Source: Anastrepha obliqua (lineage: Eukaryota; Arthropoda; Insecta; Diptera; Tephritidae). From it: a stretch of DNA of 64,000 bases. Shown piece after piece: positions 47,201 through 56,754 of this stretch (within the stretch, counting starts at the first letter, position 1; every line of letters starts with the position of its first letter). The position numbers and the translations under genes were made by a program. The notes under the pieces were generated by a model. That model was not told the DNA's origin, ran no database searches, and saw only the letters and a program-made list of their open reading frames with translations. The stretch lies in the NCBI RefSeq assembly GCF_027943255.1, contig NC_072895.1, positions 28,308,001 through 28,372,000 of the forward strand. The letters are read 5' to 3'.

Positions 47201-47950
47201 GCAGAAAAATTAATCCAAAATAAAAAGTACTAAAAATTAAATAAACTGGCGAATGAAAATGTGCTAAAAAAATAAAAGAAATTACCTAACAAAAAAATTA
47301 ATTTCATTTTTAGTTCTAAAAACTACACTAAGTTCTAATAGTCAATCAAGAAGTACTAAAAAATGAAAGAAATTATTTAACAAAAAAATAAATTTCATTA
47401 TTAGTACACTTTGATTAGTTTTTGTAGTACGTGCTCATTAATTTGCTTGGTACTCTTGTTAACTAATAAATTTTTAGTACTAGAAATTATACTAAGTTCC
47501 ACAAGTAAGTCAAGTAGTACTAAAAAATGAAAAAAACTATTTAACAAAAAAAGGAATTTCATTTTTAGTACTAAAAATTATACTTAGTTCTAATAGTCAA
47601 TCAAGAAGTACTAAAAATGAACCAAATTATTTCACAAAAAAATTAATTTCATTATTAGTACACTTTGATTAACTTTTTTTAGTACATGCCCATTAATTTG
47701 TTTAGTACTCTTATTAGATATTAAATTTTTAGTACTAAAAATTATACTAAGTTCTACAAGTGAGCCAAGAAGTACTAAAAATTTAATGAAATTATTTAAC
47801 ACAGAAATGAATTCCATTATAAATACTCTCTGATAAATTATTTTCAGTACTTTTCCATTAATTATTTGGTACTCTTGTTAAATAATACATTTTTGGTACT
47901 AAAAATTATACTAAGTTGTGCTAGTGAATCAAGAAGTACTAAAAATTGTA
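44283..47950. repeat. Three 1,222 bp tandem higher-order repeats
   Basis: Units begin GTTAGTAATACAAAAATTAA at 44285, 45507 and 46729, exactly 1,222 bp apart each time. In the stretches I compared, the three copies are identical, including rare words such as CTCTTTGGGGCAAATTC. The unit contains several diverged ~165 bp AGTACTAAAA subunits plus unrelated AT-rich sequence. Copy 3 ends at about 47950, after which only diverged subunits continue. The same 61-residue minus-strand frame appears in each unit (45188, 46410, 47632) and is not a gene. Confidence 0.95.
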
Positions 47951-48442
47951 TGAAATTTTTAACAAAAAATATTAATTCCATTATTAGAACAGTTTGATAA
48001 ATTTTTTTTAGTACTTTTCAACTAAATTGTTTGGTATTGTTGTTAAGTGTTCTGATAAATTATTTTTAGAACTTCTCCATTAATTTTTTGGTACTCTTGC
48101 TAAATAATACATTTTTAGTACTGAAAATTGTACTAAATTCTACTAGTTAATCAAGAAATACTAAACATTTTAAGGAATTTCTAACAAAAAAATAAAAGTT
48201 TCATTATTAGTACACTTTAATAAATGGTTTTTAGTACTTCTGCGCTCATTAAATTGGTATTCCTATTAAGTAATACATTTTTAGTACTAAAAATTACTCT
48301 AAGTTCTACAAGTAATTCAAACCGTACTAAAAAATTAAAGAAATTATTTAACAAAACAATTAACTCCATTATTAGTACTCTCTAATAAATTATTTTTAGT
48401 ACTTATCCACTAACTTGGTTGGCACTTTTGTTAAGTACTAAA

Positions 48443-48861
48443 TTTGGATTAATATTTTATTGCTCATTAACTTGATGACATTTGTGCCCTAGCCAGTTGC
48501 TGCAACACAATCCACCTCTTAGTTGAAATTCAAATTGGTTCTTATAAATAATTTAATTTTAATTTGAATTTTAATTTTCTAGTACGCATTAAGTTTTAGT
48601 ACTTATTCTAATTAACTGCTTGGTGCTGTTTGCTTAAGATAATCAACTCAAATTTGCTTGGTCACTACTTTTGCATTGCAAACCTTTTCAAATAACTAAA
48701 ATCATAATTGTTTGCTTGTTGCCATTTCCATTTAAATGCATTTTTGCTTATCAGAGACTACAACTGAAAACTGTGAAAAAATCTCAAAAAACTTCAAATA
48801 AACCAATAATTTATGTATTTGCATAAATATTAAAATTGTATTTTTTTTTTGGGGTTATCAC
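48443..48861. other. brp intron 1, distal end next to exon 1
   Basis: AT-rich with a few residual AGTAC words. It leads into the exon 1 donor site, read on the minus strand as CTAG|GTGATAAC. No other feature is seen. Confidence 0.5.
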
Positions 48862-48994
48862 CTAGAGGACTTCCACGTGTACCGTAGTCTCGTGATGGCG
48901 ACCGATCGACTGTTGGCAATTCCGTGAGCCGCCTTGAGCGACCCGGGCTACGAACACCAGAGCTAGTTACAGGATTGTAATCGTCTCGTGACAT
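48862..48994 (-). CDS. brp: brp coding exon 1
   Basis: The exon encodes 44 residues plus one base: MSRDDYNPVTSSGVRSPGRS, then RRLTELPTVDRSPSRDYGT and RGSPL. The ATG at 48994 was chosen because an in-frame TAA lies five codons upstream and because the donor phase joins exactly to exon 2 (G|CA ATG GGC). The SP-rich, basic sequence agrees in style with the next exons. I cannot confirm from memory that every Drosophila isoform carries this segment. Confidence 0.85.
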
Positions 48995-49000
48995 AATATG

Positions 49001-49017
49001 CCGCGGTTAATCCGCGG
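49001..49017 (-). promoter_or_regulatory. CCGCGG stem-loop in brp 5' leader
   Basis: CCGCGG-TTAAT-CCGCGG lies 7-23 bases before the start codon on the coding strand. It can fold into a 6 bp GC-only stem with a 5-base loop, in a very AT-rich neighbourhood. It overlaps the in-frame stop. An effect on translation start is an inference. Confidence 0.4.
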
Positions 49018-50096
49018 TTTCTGTCGCGCTTCACACTGCTCTTCGATTACCTTTCCTTCAGTGGAGGGGTATACTCTAGTTCAGTTTTTATTTTCAATTC
49101 TTATATTTTGCTTTTGCTTTGTGTTGTCTGTTTCTTGAGTTTTAGTTTTTGGTTTGCTCTGCTCCCTTCCTTTTTCACATACGGCTATGCAATGGCATCT
49201 GTATGTATGTATGCATGTGCATGTGTGATTAGGATTATAAGGCGACGCAATAAGTAATCTATGTAAATTTGCTTGAGTGCTCTCTCTTTTTTGTATTTTT
49301 TTTAAGTTTCAAACAACTGATCCTAGTTTAAGCCCGAATGGGTGCTACAACGTTTAGAGTGTAAATCTGTATGGTTTTTTATTTTCATATTTTTACTCAT
49401 ATTTTTTGTTTTGTTTGTTCTTGGTATTGTATCTGTCACGTTTCTAAATCTGCAAATGTAACAAAAAGAAATACGAGAGCATGAACGAAAACGCAAAATG
49501 GTATTCTGCATAGTCTTCCAATGAAAGCTAAAAGTTAGTTCATATAAAAGTAAGCGTCTAACGCAGTACTAAATTTTTACTTTGGATGTGTCGCACGTAA
49601 GATAAGTGAGCATATCAAAGCAGAAAAATGCAAACAAATTAAGTAAAAAAAAACAAAAGCACAAGCCACCTATAATAATATGGCAGTTCAATTGAAAAAA
49701 GCATTTGATGCCTACATTCCATTTTTTTTTAATTTTTTTTTTTTGTTTTCTTAAATTTTTAGTTTTTCATAGACCTTACAGTATTTTAAAATTATTTTCC
49801 TACACTATCCTCTCAAGCACTAACATTTTAAGAAATGAATTAGCTATTCCTACGTTGTTTTTGTGAAAGTCATATAACCCTTATCATTATCATTATCACC
49901 TTATAAAAAACTTAATATTTTTATAAAAAATTGAAAAATAAAACTTCTTTAAGCAACTTAAAAAACTGGCATACAAAAAAATGTAAATAGATAAGCAAAA
50001 CTGTATGAGACATTACACCAATAGTACATCTCCTCTGCCACCGAATCTTCAGCTTAGCATATCGGTGCAAAATAATCACTACCAATCAAATTGTTA
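49018..50096. other. Upstream of brp exon 1; 5' leader and flank
   Basis: This should hold at least part of the 5' untranslated exon of brp on the minus strand, but its edge and the transcription start cannot be placed. Long T and A runs occur near 49722-49752. No coding region is seen. Confidence 0.4.
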
Positions 50097-50675
50097 AAGT
50101 GTTTCGCCGAGCTGCTCCTCCTGTTTGTGGCGCGCGTCCTGTTGTTGTTCCACAAATGGAGGTACCTACACTTTCGCTGCATTCCAGACTTCCGAAGCTG
50201 GCTCGAAAGAAAACACGAAGAAGTGGATTTTTACGTGACTCAGTTTTTAACTGGGCATTGATGCTTCAAAGCATACCTCTATCGGTTCAAACATGAATCG
50301 GATCCCACTTGTAAATACTGTGGGTTAAATGCGATAGAAGACGTCCACCACGTATTCTTCGAATGTAAGCGTTTTTATGGCTCTAGATTGAAGCTTCGCA
50401 GCATATTTGGGGGAAACTATGACCCAGATTCATTCGTGTAATCCATGCTGCAGAGCAGGGAAAAATGGATGGCAGCATGCGATGTCTTAGCAGAGACTAT
50501 GAAGAAACAAAGGACCCTCGAAAGACTACGACGAAAGACCGGCGGTTAATTCGGCTCTCCCCCAATCGCCCAACCAAAAGCGGCACTTGAAGGTAGCGCG
50601 AAAGGTAAATCCAACTCCGACTGGCAGATATCTTTTATGAGGAGCTTTTTCATGACAAAAATACACTCGGAATCG
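50097..50675 (-). mobile_element. tRNA-derived SINE, split by LINE insertion
   Basis: Two parts of one SINE, 50097-50176 and 50611-50675, match consecutive sequence of the full copies at 51.9 and 62.3 kb. The left part has TTGTTGTTCCACAAATGGAGG; the right part has GGCAGATATCTTTTATGAGG and GAGCTTTTTCATG. The tRNA-like head is missing from this copy. The gap is filled by an R1-like LINE fragment. Confidence 0.75.
50177..50612 (+). mobile_element. R1-like LINE C-terminus nested in SINE
   Basis: The plus strand reads KHEEVDFYVTQFLTGH, then PTCKYCGLNAIEDVHHVFFE and CKRF, a complete C-x2-C-H-C-type zinc cluster near 50310-50370. It ends LERLRRKTGG and a stop. The order and motifs match the last 150 residues of the R1-like element at 4.4-6.6 kb (HGDVEFFLTQLLRGHG...PYCPEC). 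It is strongly 5' truncated. Confidence 0.8.
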
Positions 50676-50704
50676 TAGCTCAAGTGACTTAAAAATCGCG
50701 TTTG

Positions 50705-51406
50705 AATTTGAATTCAGCTAGAATGACTACAAAGTAGAGGGTGTGGAACACCATTTTTGCCACTGTACTGCATATTTGCAAAAGAACTTCTTTGAATAAC
50801 CAGCCAAAGAAATAAGTTATAATATCTCTGCCCACTGGATTAGCTATTTTTGGAACACAACTCTGTTTTTGGTATTCTCCGCAGCTGTACTGCCCGCATC
50901 AACTTAAGTCTAGCTTGCTCAGTGCTGCTTGGCACATACCGTCAATGTGATCCACGGTTAAGGAAAGACCTTAACCCACATTTCATGCGTCTTTTATCCT
51001 TTGTGCGGGTCAATTTGAAAACACGGCATGCAGTCCTATCAGACTTCGACAGCCCTCTCTTTGAAACATTAGTGAGCTTGCAATACTAAGATTTGTGTAC
51101 CGATGGAGAAACCTTCTAGTTGTGCGCTTTGCTCCATGACTTATCTGCAACCAAAGTTTGGTTAATGAGGCAAATTTAGGCTGCACGTTCTTGTGATGCC
51201 GCGGGGAGTTGCAATTGCCTTCATGGATCTGATATCTTCAAGTGTCTTAATAAAGTCGCGACTGAGGGAGCAATGCCCTGTAGAGAGCATCGAATGTGAG
51301 GCGGCTGCCCGGTTTGCCGAAACTGAGTAGGGATTTTGTGCGCTTCGCACATATTTTCGACTAAGTTTTGCAGAGTAGATCTGTCGTAGTAAAGTTGCTT
51401 GGACGC
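50705..51406 (+). repeat. Uncharacterised dispersed repeat F, copy 2
   Basis: Co-linear with 37388-38185 and in the same orientation. It has many substitutions and a deletion relative to copy 1, so the copies are old. No transposase, RT or host protein motif is readable. It leads without a gap into a family D 3' tail, just as copy 1 does. Confidence 0.8.
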
Positions 51407-51832
51407 TGACAAAATCCAATGAGGCATCCTTTGGAGTGTTCGAGAGAAAGACTCTGCGAAAGATTATTGGGCCTTTGCATATTGGCGACGACGAGTATCG
51501 CAGGCGATGGAACAATGGGCTGTAAGAGCTTCACGATGATATAGACATAGCGCAGCGAATAAAGATTTAGCGGCTTCGTTGGCTGGGTCATCTCGTTCGA
51601 CTGGTTACAAACGGTCCGGCTCTTAAAGTATTCGATGCGGTACCAGCTGGTGGTAGCAGAGGAAGAGGAAGGCCTCCTGTCTGTTGGAAAGATCAGGTGG
51701 AGAAGGACTTGGCTTCACTTGGTGTGTCCAATTGCCGCCGGTTAGCACGAGAAAGAAACGACTGGCGCACTTTGTTAAACTCGGCCAAAATTACGTTAGC
51801 GGTTAGCGCGCCAATAACGTAGAAGAAGTATC
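51407..51832 (+). mobile_element. RTE-like family D 3' tail (copy 5)
   Basis: Starts GACAAAATCCAATGAGGC. It reads SFGVFERKTLRKIIGPLHIG, then the ELHDDIDIAQRIK-like part and VFDAVPAGGSRGRGRPPVCW, and LGVSNCRRLARERNDWR. It ends CCAATAACGTAGAAGAAG. This is the best-preserved copy of the tail in the window. It lacks the RT and has stops. Confidence 0.8.
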
Positions 51833-51884
51833 GGGAAGATATGTGTACATTAACGGTAGGAGGTTTGGTTCGGGGTACGATGCT

Positions 51885-52210
51885 TATATATATGTATATA
51901 ATTGGCGCCTAGACCCTTTTTGGGTGTTCGGCCGAGCTCCTGCTATTATTTGTGGTGTGCGTCTTGCTGTTGTTCCACAAAAAGGTCCCTCCCTACAGTT
52001 TCAGGCCGACTCCGAATGACAAATATTTTTTATGAGGAGCTTTCCCATGTCAGAAATACACGCGGAGGTTTGCTATAGACTGCCGAGGGGCGACTGCTAT
52101 TAAATAAATCTTTTCTTCATTTTTGGTCTTTCACTGAGATTCGAACCTCGGTTCTCTCTGAATTACGAAATGTAGTCACGCACCAACCCATTCGGCTACG
52201 ACGGCCGCCG
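51885..52210 (-). mobile_element. tRNA-derived SINE, full-length copy
   Basis: Read on the minus strand it begins with a tRNA-like head, GTCGTAGCCGAATGGGTTGG (A box region), with an intact B box GGTTCGAATCT near 52135. The body then holds CACTCGG-like, GAGCTTTTTCATG-like and TTGTGGAACAACA words, and a TA-rich tail (51885-51905). The same family occurs at 62.35 kb (plus) and 50.1 kb (partial). Confidence 0.85.
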
Positions 52211-54015
52211 GTGGCGGGGGGTACGATGTGCCCTCCTACGTTAAAAGCAAATCTAGCGCAAAGTGAATAGTTTGCCAGCGCGCCTTATCAGAGATTGACG
52301 CTAAAACGGTAAAATATCAGGACATGCAACTTTAAATTTATTTTCAAAAGCATTTATTAGAAAATATTAATTTTTTGTTTTGTGTTGTGAAGCCAAAAAC
52401 CATAAAAAGCGAATGGGTTCGAAGCTACCCAACCAGTAAAATTTTGCTCGCTAAAAATGTGCAAATGTGCATATGCGAATATTTTTCATTTAGCTGCACG
52501 ATTTATGGCAGAAATAAATGCTAATTTCTTGTTTGCACACAAAAACTACTTAAAATGCACTCAACCGGCAGCAAACACGCGCACACACACGCACACACGA
52601 GATTCTGCAAATTTCATATAAAAATTAAAAAGAGATGTTTTGGTATAGGTGTATGTATGTGTATGTGTATGTGTGTGTGTGTGTGTATGGGTTTAGACGC
52701 AATTTCCATGTAAGTGCCCAACTTTGACTAGTTCCACATGAAACGGTTTAGCCAACAGATGCCACCCAACACCCACCATTTTCAAGCTTTCACTCCACGC
52801 CTTCGTATCGGCGCAAAAGTGGCGGGTGTGTTAAGTGAGGGGCGTGTGTGTGTGTGGAAAAATGGCGCGCATGGGTTATGAATTTGTAGTTGTACAATAC
52901 ATTGGGGCACTCATAAAATGCAAACAGTTTTTCACTCGAGAATTGACCCCCGGCGCCCGCGCCTCCGCCTTTTGGCTACATGAAATTCAATTCAAACGAT
53001 TTAAAAATCGAGTAAGTTACCTAAGCCAGCTACCAGTGGCCGTGCACGCCCACCCAACAACAAACGTTGAACCGCACACAAAGTTTTCTGAGTAGGCTAC
53101 TTGATACTGCCACTTGTGTGTGTACACTTTCAAGCTGAGCTGTAGTTTGTTTCTGATATTGTTGCTGTTGCCATTTGCTATGGGCTGGTGTTGTTGCAAG
53201 CTTTATGAATGAATAGGTTGCAAACGAATTTTCGAAACGAAATGTAATCGACGAGTCGACTCACAAACGAATAGAACGAACCGCAATAACGCAACTAATG
53301 TGCCTACAAGAGCAACAACAGCAACAACAACAAGAAGAACGAGAATGCGAGCTAATGCTGCAATAACATGGCGCAATACAACTATGAACAACATCCGCCT
53401 CCACCGCCTTACGGTCAACAACAGCCCACTAAGCGCCGCTACATCTACTTGCGCTTTCTTTGCTAACCACAGACGCGGGTGCCTGCTGGGCTGCCTCCAA
53501 AACAAACACCCAACAAACGCCGCCCACACACCCACACACCCACATTGGCACAGAGTTATTTTTATATGCGTGGAAAAGGTGACGTTAAGGGTGTTAGCGA
53601 TGTCGGTGATGGCATCGTGAGTTACGTACGCGTTTGAAAATAGCCTCGCGTGCAACGGCCACCTAGACGACAATAAATACTTAATACACCCATAACTTTC
53701 GTGCATAAGTATTGCACGTGCACATACATACATACACTTATTATAAATAAAAATATATGGCATATTGAGAAACACACACACACACGCATGTAGATATCAG
53801 AAATAGAAAACCATATCTTTGGTCTTTATTCCCCTACAATCTTTCTCCATGTTTATTTGCTAAAAATATAGTAAAACTCTAATAGTTTCCACAACAGGAT
53901 TTGCATTTAGATTTGAAGGGCCAGAGCGCGCGTGAGCATAAGAATGTCCATGCGCTCGGTAGGTAAGGTTGATGCCCTCGATAAACCCACAACTAGTCCT
54001 CATATGCACTCACAC
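52211..54015. other. Upstream flank, no recognised gene
   Basis: Contains (CA)n/(TG)n runs near 52582 and 52660-52690 and (CAACAA)n near 53312-53330. A 192-residue minus-strand frame (53203-53781) is open but rich in V, L and A, because it reads through (CAA)n antisense, and has no known motif. It could include untranslated brp sequence, but nothing proves that. Confidence 0.5.
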
Positions 54016-54129
54016 TTAAGGGGGGGACCCGGTGGTCTAGAAATTTCAAAAAATCGACTTTTTTGTTTTATCGATATTTCGAAAGTATAGTATCTTAACC
54101 CTTTCAAAACTGCGGGGATATATAAGTCC
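54016..54129. mobile_element. Possible TTAA-type (piggyBac-like) element ends
   Basis: TTAA at 54016 is followed by GGGGGGGACCCGGTGGTC. A second TTAA at 54095 is followed by CCCTTTCAAAACTGCGGGG and ATATATAAGTCC. Both look like the G/C-rich termini of TTAA-inserting elements. The second would be a left end cut off by the LINEs that follow. There is no matching right end in view, so the call is weak. Confidence 0.35.
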
Positions 54130-54945
54130 TAGTTTAGGTTAGGCTGGTATGGTTGCCCAAGGTATGAGCACACTTGGACGAGGAAAAACGGTTTCGTTTT
54201 GGTGATACCATTATGAAGGAGCTAAGGTGAGAGAGCAAAACCGATGGGATCCGGGGAGAGGGCGGAGAGAGGTGGTGCTGGGATGGTTAGGAGCGTGCGG
54301 ATTACGAACGATGACTATGTTTGCGTCAACCGCTTTGTGCTACTGATGAAATTCATCAGATTTTTAATGTCAGCGCCAGCTATATCACCAGGCGTGGCAA
54401 AGAAGTAAGAGCCAAAATGCCTGGATCTTAGCCTCGCTAGAGCAGGGCAGCTAAGGAGAAGGTGCTGAGATGATTCCACCTCAACCTCCATACATCCATC
54501 GCAAAAGGGACTTGAGGTAATTCCAAGTCTCACAGCATGCATTCCTCGCGCATAGTGACCTGTGAGAAAACCTACGAGATTCGAGGGCTGATATTTTGTC
54601 AACTTCAGAAGCTCGCTCGAGCGCCCCGGTCCACACGTGGCGACCTTACAAGTTTGTGTACTTGCGCAACGCTCGATGAGTTGGCGCAATGCCCGTCTTT
54701 CCAGGAGCAGACCGCAGGTAGCCAGGGGGATCCTAATTCTCTCCTTTCGCGGGGAGATCACCTCACATGTCACTTGTCTGGCCACCTCATCCGCCTCGCA
54801 GTTTCCCGCAATGTCGCTGCGACCAGGAACCCAGATGAGGCTAATGTCAAAGAAGTCGGACGCAGTCGAAAGAGAGGTCAGGCATTCCCTGACCAGTTCC
54901 GAATGCACCGTCACTGAACGGAACTGATACTCTTCAGCAGAAAAC
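54130..54945 (-). mobile_element. I/LOA-like LINE, family A, minus copy
   Basis: The minus frame 54965-54315 is open for 216 codons. It reads RNase H end ISLIWVPGRSDIAGNCEADE, then ISPRKERIRIPLATCGLLLE, LLKLTKYQPSNLVGFLTGHY, then the zinc region PFCDGCMEVEVESSQHLLLS and CPALARLR. It ends in a 3' UTR and a TTAGGTTAGG tail at about 54133. The RNase H start and all RT are missing. It meets the next LINE head to head near 54945. Confidence 0.85.
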
Positions 54946-56450
54946 ATAAAATACCGGCTCTTCAAAAAAGCCTTTTAGGGGGTAAACCCTTTAAGGTAAC
55001 AGAAAATGCTAAATATCTGGAAGTTGTACTGGATAGGAAGCTAAATTGGAGTCTCACAGTCTTAGATAGAGTACGCAAATGGAGATACGACGGCGCTATA
55101 CTCCTGCGGAAGGCTCATTGGGGAAAAATGGGGTTTGAAACCCAGAATGATTCACTGGTTGTACACAGTAATACAGTAATTAGACTAATTCTCTACTACG
55201 GTATTGCAATATGGTGGAATGCTCTAGAGAAGGGCGTGAACATTAAAAAAGTTGACTGGGTCCAAAGACTTGCATCTGTTCTTCTAACCGCTGCAATATT
55301 AACCACACCATCGAATGTACTATATGTGATATTAAACTTCCTTCCGGTAGACCTGCAGGCAAAGTACATTGCGGGCAGCGCAGCAATAAGGCTGAGCGCT
55401 TTAAGTAAGTGGTCAAACAGGGACTATGGCTATGGTAAAATCCGGCACGTTGGGGCTTCCCAGACAGGTGGACTATACATCTCCGCCTATACTTGCCACT
55501 ACAACGTTCGTGATCCTCCTACCCTCGAGGGAAGAGTGGGAACGGGACGTGGTAAGACATATATGTATACCCAGATGGCTCAAAGCTCGAGGGCAGGGTG
55601 GGCGGAGGTGTATATTCCGAGCATCTGGGGAACTCCTTCAGTTTTTGGCTTCCCAACTACTGTAGTCTCTTTCAGGCTGAATTTATGGGAATAATGAAAG
55701 CCGTGACACTGGTACAGTGTGATGCGATACCTGGAGATGATATCTACAGTTTCACTGATATCCAGGTGGCGATAAAATTCCTTACAAAACAGTCGACAAT
55801 CCCGAATGTAGCCATGAAATGCCGCGCATCTCCTAACGAGTTGGCTGAGTCATTTCAAACATGGGCTCCTGGCCATTGTGACATTGAAGGGAGCTGCAAA
55901 GCCAATGAACTAGCGAAAATCGGTACCAAATTGACTGATGAGTACATAGACAATGATATAGGTATGCCCTAGCAAATATGTAGACTACGTAGCCGCGAGG
56001 AAATTGTAAGAGCAGCGATTGAAAGATGGCGTAACGAAGCCACTTGCAAAATAGCCTGACAGATGTGGCCGACTCTCAATGCTAAACGCACAGAACTTCT
56101 ACTACGAAGAGATAAGCATAGTCTTAACACTGATTTCAGTCATTGCGGGGCACGCCAGAGAATGGGTATGCAGACGTTGCCTAGACGAGGAAGAGGAAGA
56201 GATGACCCCGCACCTTCTGTGTCACTGTCCTACTCTATCCAGACGTAGACTCGCCATTTTGGGCGGACATTTTTTCAACGAATTAGAAGACCTTGCCTCT
56301 GTCGAAATTAAGGGTCTTGCGAAATTTTTGAATAGCACACATTGGTTTCGGGAGGGATAGGGGCTACTTCCCCACGCGGCATCACAATGGGCCATGAGCC
56401 TGAGTGTGGACAACCGCTTCAACCTAACCTAACCTAATATTTTTAGTTTT
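54946..56450 (+). mobile_element. I/LOA-like LINE, family A, plus copy
   Basis: Starts in the RT thumb: KIPALQKSLLGGKPFKVTEN, KYLEVVLDRKLNWSL, then AIWWNALEKGVNI and SNVLYVILNFLPVDLQAKY. Next comes the RNase H domain: GGGVYSEHLGN, YCSLFQAEFMGIMKA, IYSFTDIQVAIKFL and FQTWAPGHCDIEGSCKANE. A zinc end, CRRCLDEEEEEMTPHLLCHC, follows. It closes with CAACCTAACCTAACCTAA (about 56431-56447). RNase H acidic residues are partly changed and frameshifts occur near 55420, 55600 and 56060, so it is dead. Confidence 0.87.
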
Positions 56451-56750
56451 TTCTACGTATTTTAGTGAACAATTTTTCTGTTTCTCGTAACGAAAGGAAA
56501 AGGTAAATTGCATATCACATTTACATATATAAGAATAAGTTCGTCTGTATACATATTTACCTTGTTTTGTTGCATCGGGACATATGCATCCCTGCAGTGC
56601 TGTAGTGTGGGATGTAATTCCCTATCAAACGAATTTAGTTGTTGTTATTGAAATAATCTCAGGATGAATCGAACACTGACTAACGAAGAAATTGAGGACG
56701 AGCTTGATAATTCATCTGATATGGAGACGACCTGATACCCACAGTTTCCT
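56451..56750 (+). pseudogene. Possible piggyBac-like 5' region
   Basis: A palindromic GGGACATATGCATCCC lies at about 56577-56592. At 56664 a short frame reads MNRTLTNEEIEDELDNSSDM and soon stops. Acidic LTDEEIE-type N-termini and GGGACATATGT subterminal motifs occur in piggyBac-like elements. This could be the continuation of the end at 54095, pushed apart by the two LINEs. The evidence is thin. Confidence 0.3.
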
Positions 56751-56754
56751 TTGG

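Larger units (their letters stand above)
42955..48442. repeat. Satellite field of TTTAGTACTAAA palindromes
   Basis: TTTTAGTACTAAAA or a close variant recurs dozens of times across about 5.5 kb. Left of 44280 the monomers are short and irregular, with inverted copies. From about 44850 a ~165 bp subunit is visible through the anchor TCAAGAAGTACTAAAAA at about 44902, 45066, 45321 and 45484. The field is very AT-rich, and ORFs in it are artefacts. It occupies nearly a third of the first brp coding intron. Confidence 0.9.
22313..48994 (-). other. brp: bruchpilot gene, N-terminal coding part
   Basis: Six coding exons total 981 nt (327 codons) and are phase-consistent. Introns in the window are 17.9 kb (48861-30935), 403 bp (30817-30415), 2.07 kb (30243-28172), 1.8 kb (27914-26116) and 3.5 kb (25868-22369). 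The last intron runs off the window after more than 22.3 kb. BRP builds the T-bar cytomatrix at presynaptic active zones and clusters calcium channels and vesicles. The large C-terminal coiled-coil part is outside the window. Untranslated first exons and the promoter could not be located. Confidence 0.93.

Noticed and set aside
45188..47817. A 61-residue frame repeated three times exactly
   Set aside because: The repetition comes from the 1,222 bp tandem units. The sequence is translated AT-rich satellite, not a gene family.
53203..53781. 192-residue open frame on the minus strand, the longest non-transposon frame apart from the LINE frames
   Set aside because: It reads antisense through (CAA)n and CA-rich DNA, giving long V/L/A runs. 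No motif, no splice context, and an opposing frame of 106 residues overlaps it.
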